A stretch of DNA of 13,781 nucleotides from the NCBI GenBank assembly GCA_025934335.1, contig JAICYG010000063.1:1-13781 (forward strand), in the 5' to 3' direction. The DNA is from Thermoleophilia bacterium. Lineage in GTDB: Bacteria; Actinomycetota; Thermoleophilia; Gaiellales; Gaiellaceae. The notes beneath the pieces are model-generated. The model was not told the origin of the DNA. It worked only from the letters and a program-made list of their open reading frames with translations, and searched no databases. The first letter of the stretch is position 1; every line of letters begins with the position of its first letter. The position numbers and the translations under genes are program-made. Below, in pieces: positions 1-7,318 of the stretch.

Positions 1-2024
<2,024 letters not shown>

Positions 2025-2032
<8 letters not shown>

Positions 2033-2462
2033 GGCGCTCCACCGTGATCCGGTAGCGGCCGGCGGGCGGTGCCTTCTCGACCACGGGCAGCTCGACGGTC
2101 AGGACGCCGTGCTCGAACCGCGCGTGGGCGTGCTCGGGGTCGACGTCCTCCGCGAGCCGCACCTGCCGCTGGAACGGTCCGTACTCGATCTCCATCTGCT
2201 GGTAGACGCGGCCGGGCGCGCTCGGGCGCTTCCGCTCGCCGGCGACCACGAGCACCCGCTCGCCCGCGACCAGGCGAACGCTGGCGGGGTCGACGCCGGG
2301 CAGCTCGATCACCACCGTCAGCGCGTGCGGGTCGTCGGTGTGGAAGGAGTCGACATTCGGCCTGAACCCGTGGCGAAGACCCGAGAAGCGGGGTACCTGC
2401 CAGAGGTCGGCGAACAGCTCCTCGATCTCTTCCTGCAGCTTGTCGACGTCGCGTCTCGGCAT
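2025..2462 (-). CDS. Hsp20/alpha-crystallin family small heat-shock protein
   Basis: ATP-independent holdase chaperone that binds unfolding proteins in the cytoplasm. The 145-residue protein has the family layout: a short N-terminal arm with a predicted helix (DKLQEEIEELFADL), an alpha-crystallin domain from about residue 36 to 130 (opening FRPNVDSFHTDD and ending with the HGVLTVELP signature), and a C-terminal tail carrying an I-x-V anchor (Ile139-Thr-Val141), the motif that links dimers into oligomers in this family. The ATG start is preceded by GAGAGGGG at 2477-2484, 14 bases upstream, which is longer than ideal spacing. It is the middle gene of a leftward operon, 35 bases after a small membrane protein and overlapping lon by 8 bases. 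Clients held by the chaperone may be passed to Lon; that is inference. Confidence 0.93.
2037..2043 (-). promoter_or_regulatory. Shine-Dalgarno deciding the TTG start of lon
   Basis: GGTGGAG lies inside the hsp20 coding sequence, four bases before the TTG at 2032-2030. It supports the TTG start over downstream codons and places lon initiation within the hsp20 message. Confidence 0.6.
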
Positions 2463-2497
2463 GTCGCGGAACGGTACCCCTCTCGACGATGCCGACG

Positions 2498-2686
2498 CTA
2501 CGACGCGAGGCCGTAGATCGCGATCGCCACGAGCACGACAAGGATCGCGAGCGCGATCGCGAGCCCGATCCGTGCCTTCCGGTTCGGCGGCTTCGGCTCC
2601 GGCGTGAACGGATCGAGCTCCGTCGGCGGCAAGACGTGCTCGCTGTCGTCACCCTCGACGACGAGCGAGTCGTGGCGGTCGTCCAT
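2498..2686 (-). CDS. Small single-span membrane protein, function unknown
   Basis: A 62-residue protein I do not recognise. The first ~35 residues are acidic and proline-containing (DDRHDSLVVEGDD, then PPTELDPFTPEPKPP), followed by a basic stretch NRKAR and one strong hydrophobic helix at about residues 40-59, ending in a very short tail. The positive-inside rule places the N-terminal part in the cytoplasm, so it looks like a tail-anchored protein. The stop is TAG at 2500-2498. It sits 35 bases upstream of hsp20 on the same strand and is probably the first gene of the hsp20-lon operon. The coding call rests on the clean acidic/basic/hydrophobic layout and the gap it fills; no homology can be claimed. 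Confidence 0.68.
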   Translation of the reverse strand: MDDRHDSLVVEGDDSEHVLPPTELDPFTPEPKPPNRKARIGLAIALAILVVLVAIAIYGLAS

Positions 2687-2854
2687 GGGCGGTCCGTTCC
2701 CCGCGCGGGGCAGGCGCTAACCCGCTTCCCGGCTACCCTCAGCCCGGGTCATGCAGCGACCTGGCACCTGCCGCCTGGGCCGGCCTGCTCGGTTTCGCGG
2801 CTGCGCGCGGCCACGACGCCGAGGCGGCTGTAGCATCGCCCGCGTGATCGGCCA
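2687..2854. other. Divergent intergenic region between the hsp20-lon and dTDP-sugar operons
   Basis: This 168-base stretch must hold the promoters for both flanking operons. On the plus strand a TAGCAT hexamer at 2831-2836 is placed for the sugar operon, and a second TACCCT at 2734-2739 has -10-like form. A perfect 12-base palindrome CCCCGCGCGGGG lies at 2699-2710, just upstream of the small membrane protein gene. I see no HAIR/CIRCE-type or HspR-type inverted repeat to explain heat control of hsp20, and no RNA gene. Confidence 0.5.
2831..2843 (+). promoter_or_regulatory. Candidate -10 element of the dTDP-sugar operon
   Basis: TAGCAT at 2831-2836 matches the actinobacterial TANNNT -10 form. 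It is followed by seven bases and then a GTG at 2844, the spacing expected if transcription starts at that GTG. No convincing -35 hexamer is seen 16-18 bases upstream. The geometry matches the candidate promoter at 8746-8758. Confidence 0.45.
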
Positions 2855-2858
2855 ATGA
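2844..2858 (+). other. Possible leaderless micro-ORF coupled to the rmlA-like start
   Basis: GTG-ATC-GGC-CAA-TGA encodes four residues. Its stop overlaps the ATG of the rmlA-like gene as ATGA (2855-2858). The rmlA-like gene has no Shine-Dalgarno, so ribosomes loading on a leaderless GTG could be handed to it. This may be chance: the frame is only five codons including the stop. Confidence 0.2.
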
Positions 2859-3622
2859 AAGGCCTCATCGCCGCCGGCGGCAACGCGACGCGTCTCGAGG
2901 AGCTGACGCGGGTCACGAACAAGCACCTGCTGCCGGTCGGTCGGTGGCCAATGGTCTACTACCCCCTGCAGCTGCTCCAGCGTGTCGGTGTGCGCGAGGT
3001 GCTGATCGTGACGGGGAAGCAGCACGCGGGCCAGTTCATCGACCTGCTCGGGAACGGCCACGTCGTCGAGCGCGGCGGCGAGGAGGTGCTGTTCGACCTC
3101 GACCTTTCGTACAAGGTGCAGGTGGAGGCCGGTGGGATCGCGCAGGTCGTCGGCATGGCGCGCGACTTCGCCGCGGGCGACAGGCTCGTCGTCTGCCTCG
3201 GCGACAACATCTTCGAGCACGCGCAGGCCGGGGCGATCGCGGGCTGGGGTGACGGTGCGCTCGTGTTCGCGAAGGACGTCCCCGACCCGGAGAACTTCGG
3301 CGTCGTCGTCTACGGCGAGGATGGGAAGGTCGCGGACGTGGTCGAGAAGGCGGGCGTCGTCGACATGCGCTACGAGTCGCCGCCGTCGAACGACGCGGTC
3401 GTCGGCCTCTACTGCTTCCCGCCGGACGTGTTCGAGATCATCGAAGGGCTCGAGCCCTCGAGCCGCGGCGAGCTCGAGATCACCGACGTCAACCGCGCCT
3501 ACGCCCGCCAGGGGCGGCTCGAGCTGCGGCGCGTCGAGGGCTGGTGGCACGACGGCGGCAAGCACTGGCACGACCTCGCGGAGGTCGGCAGGCTGATCGA
3601 GCAGACGGGAGCGAACAAGTGA
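2855..3622 (+). CDS. rmlA: Sugar-1-phosphate nucleotidyltransferase, RmlA-like (glucose-1-phosphate thymidylyltransferase)
   Basis: Predicted to couple glucose-1-phosphate with dTTP to give dTDP-glucose, the first step of the pathway encoded by this operon. The 255-residue protein shows the nucleotidyltransferase fold: N-terminal AAGGNATRL (7-14), NKHLLPVG (22-29, Lys23), PMVYYPL (32-38), metal-binding CLGDNIF (114-120, Asp117), GELEITDVN (205-213, Asp212) and WWHDGG (230-235). GDNIF and GELEITDVN are characteristic of RmlA. It is shorter than classical RmlA (about 290), lacking the C-terminal extension, and its glycine-rich loop reads GGNATRL where GGxGTRL is usual. The ATG start has no Shine-Dalgarno and overlaps a possible micro-ORF stop. 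Downstream overlap with the rmlC-like gene is GTGA. The activity is likely; the exact sugar and nucleotide are less certain. Confidence 0.85.
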   Translation: MKGLIAAGGNATRLEELTRVTNKHLLPVGRWPMVYYPLQLLQRVGVREVLIVTGKQHAGQFIDLLGNGHVVERGGEEVLFDLDLSYKVQVEAGGIAQVVGMARDFAAGDRLVVCLGDNIFEHAQAGAIAGWGDGALVFAKDVPDPENFGVVVYGEDGKVADVVEKAGVVDMRYESPPSNDAVVGLYCFPPDVFEIIEGLEPSSRGELEITDVNRAYARQGRLELRRVEGWWHDGGKHWHDLAEVGRLIEQTGANK

Positions 3623-4074
3623 GCCTCGTGACCCGCATACCGTTGCGTCGCTTCGACGACGAGCGCGGCTACTTCATGGAGCTGATGCGCGCGAGCGCGC
3701 TGCCGAAGCCGGTCCGCCAGGCGAACCTCGCGCGCTCGCGCCGGGGCGTGATCAGGGCGCTCCACTACCACGAGCGCGGCCAGGACGACCTCTTCTGCTG
3801 CCTGCAGGGCATGGTGCGCATCGTCGTCCTCGACCGCGAGACCGGCGAGGCCTTCACCGAGGACATCGGCGACGAGAACCCGGTTGCGATCTACGTGCCG
3901 GGCGTCCATGCGCACGGCTACGAGGCGCTGACGGACTGTCTCTTCTGCTACTTCGTCACCGAGGAGTACGACGCCGCTGACCCCGACGAGCACGGCGTGC
4001 CGTGGAACGACCCGCGCGTCGTCGACCTGTGGAGCACGAAGGACCCCGTCCTCTCGGCTCGCGACGCCGTGTGA
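3619..4074 (+). CDS. rmlC: RmlC-like dTDP-4-dehydro-6-deoxy-sugar epimerase (cupin), divergent
   Basis: RmlC-family cupin expected to epimerise C3 and/or C5 of dTDP-4-keto-6-deoxyglucose. The 151-residue protein has RGYFMEL (16-22), RQANLARSRRGVIRALHYH (33-51) with the family catalytic His at 49, CYFVTEEYD (110-118) with Tyr111, and PWNDP (128-132) with Asp131, the His partner. It is shorter than typical RmlC (180-200), and the AQGKL segment that normally supplies a conserved lysine reads GQDDL (54-58), so that lysine is missing. It may be a 3-epimerase, an isomerase, or a variant that dispenses with Lys. The start is GTG at 3619, seven bases after GGGAG (3607-3611) and overlapping the preceding stop by 4 bases. 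The next gene overlaps by GTGA. Confidence 0.82.
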   Translation: MSLVTRIPLRRFDDERGYFMELMRASALPKPVRQANLARSRRGVIRALHYHERGQDDLFCCLQGMVRIVVLDRETGEAFTEDIGDENPVAIYVPGVHAHGYEALTDCLFCYFVTEEYDAADPDEHGVPWNDPRVVDLWSTKDPVLSARDAV

Positions 4075-4847
4075 TCGTCACCGGCGCGGGCGGGCAGCTC
4101 GGTCGGGCGCTGCTCGAGGAGTTCCCGGGCGCGCGCGGGCTGACGCGGGCCGAGTGGGACGTCGAGCTGCCGCCGCCGCCGGGCCTCGAGGCCGACCTCG
4201 TGCTGCACGCGGCCGCGTGGACGGACGTGGACGGCGCGGAGGACGACCCGCAGGGCGCGGCGGCGGTGAACGTGGGCGGTGTGCAGCACGCGGCGGAGCT
4301 GGGCGCTCCGCTCGTCGTGTGGTCGAGCGACTACGTGTTCGACGGGCGCAAGCACGCGCCGTACGTCGAGTCGGACGCGCCCTGCCCGCTGGGCGCGTAC
4401 GGACGTACGAAGCTCCACGGCGAGGCGGCCGCCGGCGAGCAGGCGTGGGTGATCCGGAGCTCGTGGCTGTACGGCTGGACGTCGAAGAACTTCGTCCGCA
4501 CCATGCTCCGCCTTGGCGCCGACCGGGAGGAGGTCGCGGTCGTCGACGACCAGCGCGGCTCGCCGACCTACGTCGGCCATCTCGCCGAGGCGACGAGGCA
4601 GGTGCTCGAGCTGCCGTACGGCCTCTACCACGTCGCGGCGGCCGGCGACTGCACATGGGCCGACTTCGCCGAGGCGATCTTCGAGGAGGCGGGGCTCCCG
4701 ACGCGCGTCCGTCGCATCACGACCGCCGAGTTCGCAGCGAGGGCTCCACGGCCGGCGTACTCGGTGCTGCGCAGCGAGAAGGGCGCGCCCGAGCTCCCTC
4801 ACTGGCGCGAAGGTGTGACAGAGTGCGTCGCTAGGCTTCGCGCATGA
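4071..4847 (+). CDS. rmlD: dTDP-4-dehydrorhamnose reductase (RmlD)
   Basis: NAD(P)H-dependent short-chain dehydrogenase catalysing the last step, dTDP-4-keto-L-rhamnose to dTDP-L-rhamnose. The 258-residue protein has the Rossmann loop TGAGGQLG (4-11), the RmlD-typical HAAAWTDVDGAE (46-57), SSDYVFDG (85-92) and the catalytic YGRTK (Tyr110, Lys114), then RSSWLYG and the substrate-side RGSPTYVGHLA. The start is GTG at 4071 because it opens the Rossmann strand directly and overlaps the preceding stop as GTGA; no Shine-Dalgarno is visible, so translation is probably by coupling. It ends in ATGA shared with rmlB. The reading frame is open upstream to about 4002 but that part lies inside the rmlC-like gene. 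Length is slightly below the usual 280-300. Confidence 0.93.
   Translation: MIVTGAGGQLGRALLEEFPGARGLTRAEWDVELPPPPGLEADLVLHAAAWTDVDGAEDDPQGAAAVNVGGVQHAAELGAPLVVWSSDYVFDGRKHAPYVESDAPCPLGAYGRTKLHGEAAAGEQAWVIRSSWLYGWTSKNFVRTMLRLGADREEVAVVDDQRGSPTYVGHLAEATRQVLELPYGLYHVAAAGDCTWADFAEAIFEEAGLPTRVRRITTAEFAARAPRPAYSVLRSEKGAPELPHWREGVTECVARLRA
4832..4843 (+). promoter_or_regulatory. Possible internal -10 element ahead of rmlB
   Basis: TAGGCT at 4832-4837 lies six bases before the rmlB ATG, giving a TANNNT-N6-ATG arrangement close to the leaderless form seen elsewhere in the window. It overlaps the last codons of rmlD and has no clear -35 element, so it may be coincidence. It could give rmlB its own leaderless transcript. 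Confidence 0.22.
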
Positions 4848-5833
4848 GGATCCTCGTCACGGGCGGCGCCGGTTTCATCGGCTCGCACTTCGCGCGTCAT
4901 CTCGCCGAGCAGGGCGAGGAGGTCGTCGTCCTCGACAAGCTGACGTACGCCGGAAACCGCGCGAACCTCGAGGGCGTCGAGCACGACTTCCACCACGGCG
5001 ACATCGCCGACCCCGAGGCGGTCGTGCGTGCGGCCGAGGGCGTCGACGCGATCGTCAACTTCGCCGCCGAGACGCACGTCGACCGCTCGATCCTCGGCCC
5101 GGCCGACTTCATCCTCACCGACGTGCTCGGCACGCAGGTGCTGCTCGACCACGCGCGCCACCACCGCCTGCGCTTCCTCCAGGTCTCCACCGACGAGGTG
5201 TACGGCGATGTCCCGCTCGACGCGCCGGCCTGTACGGAGGAGTCGCCGCTTCGCTCCTCGAGCCCCTACTCGGCGTCGAAGGCAGGCGGGGAGCTGCAGG
5301 TGTTCGCATACGTCCGCACGTACGGCGTGGACGCGCTGGTCACCCGCGGCGCGAACACCTACGGGCCGCGCCAGTACCCGGAGAAGTTCCTGCCGCTCTT
5401 CATCACGAACGCGCTCGACGGCGAATCGCTGCCCGTCTACGGCGACGGGAAGCAGCGGCGCGAGTGGCTGCACGTCGCCGACCACTGCGCGGGCATCGAG
5501 CTCGCGCTGCGCAAGGGCAAGGCCGGGGAGGCGTACAACATCGGCGGTCAGGAGCGCGAGAACATGGAGGTCGTCCGCCGGATCCTCGACCTGACCGGCG
5601 CGAGCCCCGACCTCGTCCGTCACGTCGACGACCGGCCCGGGCACGACCGGCGCTACGCGGTCGACTCCTCGAAGCTGCACGACCTCGGCTGGCAGCCTCA
5701 GCACTCGTTCGACCAGGGCGGGCTCGAGGAGACGGTGCACTGGTACATGGCGAGTCGCGACTGGTGGGAGCCGATCAAGTCGGGCGACTACCGCCGCTAC
5801 TACGAGACGCAGTACGCGGCTCGGCTCGGTTAG
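4844..5833 (+). CDS. rmlB: dTDP-glucose 4,6-dehydratase (RmlB)
   Basis: NAD+-dependent extended short-chain dehydrogenase converting dTDP-glucose to dTDP-4-keto-6-deoxyglucose, the second step of the pathway. The 329-residue protein, normal for the family, shows TGGAGFIGSH (6-15), LDKLTYAGN (30-38), the active-site STDEVYGD (115-122; Thr116, Asp117, Glu118), YSASK (Tyr142, Lys146), NTYGPRQYPEKFLP and the sugar-binding GDGKQRREWLHV. All catalytic residues are present. The ATG overlaps the rmlD stop as ATGA; no good Shine-Dalgarno is seen. It is the last gene of the operon and its TAG (5831-5833) overlaps the stop of the convergent transporter by three bases. RmlB also feeds other 6-deoxysugar pathways, but here its partners point to rhamnose. 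Confidence 0.96.
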   Translation: MRILVTGGAGFIGSHFARHLAEQGEEVVVLDKLTYAGNRANLEGVEHDFHHGDIADPEAVVRAAEGVDAIVNFAAETHVDRSILGPADFILTDVLGTQVLLDHARHHRLRFLQVSTDEVYGDVPLDAPACTEESPLRSSSPYSASKAGGELQVFAYVRTYGVDALVTRGANTYGPRQYPEKFLPLFITNALDGESLPVYGDGKQRREWLHVADHCAGIELALRKGKAGEAYNIGGQERENMEVVRRILDLTGASPDLVRHVDDRPGHDRRYAVDSSKLHDLGWQPQHSFDQGGLEETVHWYMASRDWWEPIKSGDYRRYYETQYAARLG

Positions 5834-7263
5834 GCCGTCGCCGGCTCCGGCGCGTGTGCCGTCCGCATCCGGAACAGTGCAGCGCCGATCACGGCCGCGG
5901 TGATCGCGAAGAGCGCGCCGATCACGAACGCTGCGTGGTAGCCCCCGGTCAGTGCCGACACGGTCGAGTGGCCGTCCGACTGCAGGTGCGACGACCGTGA
6001 TGCGGCGACGCTCGCGAGCACCGCGAGTCCGAGCGCGCCCCCCATCATGAACGCCGTGTTGACGATGCCCGAGGCGAGGCCGGACTCCTCCGGCCGCACG
6101 TCGCTCATGGCAGCGAAGAGCACGGGGTTGAACGCGATGCCGGCGCCGAATCCGAGCAACAGCATCCCGGGAAGCACGTCGACGAGGTAGTCGCCTCCGA
6201 CCGGTGCGCGGGCGAAGAGCAGCAGCCCCGCCGCCGCCACGAGCAGGCCGGCCGCGAGCGGGCGGTGGACGCCGAAGCGCATGACGAGCTTCGCCGAGAC
6301 GGCGATCGAGAGGAACCCCATGACGAGGTTCCCCGGCAGGAAGCCGAGACCGACCTGCAGCGGGCTGTAGCCGAGCACGAGCTGCAGGTAGAGCGCCGAC
6401 AGGAAGAACCACGCGAACATCGCGCCCGCCCAGAGGATGCCGACGACGCTCGCCGTCGACAGGTTGCGCAGCCGGAAGAGCCCGAGCGGCATCAGCGGCG
6501 ACGCGACGCGCGTCTCGACCACCAGGAACGCGACGAGCAGCACCGCTGCGACACCGAGGCGGCCGAGCGTCGACGCCGACGTCCACCCGTCCTGGTTGCC
6601 GTTCACGATCGCGTACACCGCGACCATCAGCGCGGCCGTCACCGTGACCGCACCCCCCAGGTCGAGGCCGTTCCCGTGCGCGGCCGTTCCGGCGCCGCCC
6701 GGGAGGAGGCGCAGCGCGAGCACGACGACGGCGACGCCGATCGGCAGGTTCACGAGGAAGATCCAGTGCCAGTCGATCGCGTCGGTGAGCACGCCGCCGA
6801 GCACGACGCCGATGCTGCCGCCGCCCGAGGCGACGAAGCCGAAGAGGCCCATCGCCTTCGCCCGGTCAGCCGGCTCGGTGAAGAGCGACATCATCAGCGA
6901 GAGCGAGACGGCCGACGCGACCGCTCCGCCGACGCCCTGTACGGCGCGCGCGGTGACGAGCATTCCCTGCGAGGTCGAGAGACCGCAGACGAGCGAGGCG
7001 AGCGTGAACAGGGCGATGCCGAGCAGGAACAGCCGTCGCTGCCCGTACAGGTCGCCGAGGCGGCCACCGAGCAGGAGCAGTCCGCCGAACGTGAGCGTGT
7101 AGGCGTTCACGACCCAGGCCAGCGACGACTCGGTGAAGCCGAGGTCGTCCCGGATCGAGGGCAGCGCGACGTTCACGATCGTCGCGTCGAGGACGATCAT
7201 CAGGCTCGCGGCGCAGAGCGTGTAGAGGGCGAGCCAGCGGGTGCGTTCGTCGGTGGCAGTCAA
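5830..7263 (-). CDS. MFS drug/proton antiporter, DHA2 family (EmrB/QacA type, 14 helices)
   Basis: Inner-membrane proton-driven exporter of drugs or other hydrophobic compounds. The 477-residue protein shows 14 hydrophobic spans. Family motifs are clear: LDATIVNVALPSI in helix 1, the helix 2-3 loop GGRLGDLYGQRR (motif A), TARAVQGVGGA in helix 4, and WHWIFLVNLPIGV entering helix 6. The start is TTG at 7263-7261, supported by AAAGGA eight bases upstream. It follows the kinase gene by 55 bases on the same strand, and that gap holds a 28-base near-palindrome touching the Shine-Dalgarno, a likely control site. No regulator gene of TetR, MarR or PadR type lies next to it. Its TAA (5832-5830) overlaps the rmlB stop. 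The substrate cannot be predicted; export of a lipid or glycoside is possible but untested. Confidence 0.92.
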   Translation of the reverse strand: MTATDERTRWLALYTLCAASLMIVLDATIVNVALPSIRDDLGFTESSLAWVVNAYTLTFGGLLLLGGRLGDLYGQRRLFLLGIALFTLASLVCGLSTSQGMLVTARAVQGVGGAVASAVSLSLMMSLFTEPADRAKAMGLFGFVASGGGSIGVVLGGVLTDAIDWHWIFLVNLPIGVAVVVLALRLLPGGAGTAAHGNGLDLGGAVTVTAALMVAVYAIVNGNQDGWTSASTLGRLGVAAVLLVAFLVVETRVASPLMPLGLFRLRNLSTASVVGILWAGAMFAWFFLSALYLQLVLGYSPLQVGLGFLPGNLVMGFLSIAVSAKLVMRFGVHRPLAAGLLVAAAGLLLFARAPVGGDYLVDVLPGMLLLGFGAGIAFNPVLFAAMSDVRPEESGLASGIVNTAFMMGGALGLAVLASVAASRSSHLQSDGHSTVSALTGGYHAAFVIGALFAITAAVIGAALFRMRTAHAPEPATA

Positions 7264-7271
7264 TGTCGGCG

Positions 7272-7277
7272 TCCTTT
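7272..7277 (-). promoter_or_regulatory. Shine-Dalgarno deciding the TTG start of the DHA2 transporter
   Basis: AAAGGA on the minus strand, eight bases ahead of the TTG at 7263-7261. Its outer base is the last base of the palindrome at 7277-7304, so a protein or RNA structure there could block initiation. Confidence 0.55.
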
Positions 7278-7304
7278 CCGGTCGAGTCTGCAGGTTCGAC
7301 CGGA
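7277..7304. promoter_or_regulatory. 28-bp near-perfect palindrome, candidate operator of the transporter
   Basis: The arms TCCGGTCGA and TCGACCGGA flank a centre GTCTGCAGGT that is itself CTGCAG-symmetric; 24 of 28 positions are self-complementary. It fills half of the 55-base gap between the kinase stop and the transporter TTG and abuts the Shine-Dalgarno. Size, even symmetry and position fit a TetR-type operator. It could instead be an mRNA hairpin; no T-run follows on the minus strand, so it is a poor intrinsic terminator. Confidence 0.5.
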
Positions 7305-7318
7305 GGTGTCGCCGGAAC

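Noticed and set aside
2699..2710. 12-bp palindrome CCCCGCGCGGGG
   Set aside because: Perfect but simple G/C sequence, easily formed by chance here; too little to call an operator or terminator.
2687..2854. tRNA or small RNA gene in the main intergenic region
   Set aside because: No cloverleaf arms, no T-loop GGTTCGA box in context, and no terminator; only promoter-like elements are seen.
2751..2858. 35-residue ORF (ATG 2751) ending in the ATGA overlap with the rmlA-like gene
   Set aside because: It shares the frame and stop of the micro-ORF but is Arg/Gly/Pro-rich as random GC-rich DNA would be, and most of it lies upstream of the better promoter at 2831. Kept only as the micro-ORF possibility.
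4799..6586. 595-codon minus-strand open frame spanning rmlB and the end of the transporter gene
   Set aside because: It lies antisense to rmlB and out of frame with the transporter; composition is Arg/Val/Asp-rich with no recognisable domain.
7277..7304. Intrinsic terminator for the kinase gene
   Set aside because: The stem is strong, but the minus strand continues AAAGGACG with no T-run, so it is better read as an operator or leader hairpin.
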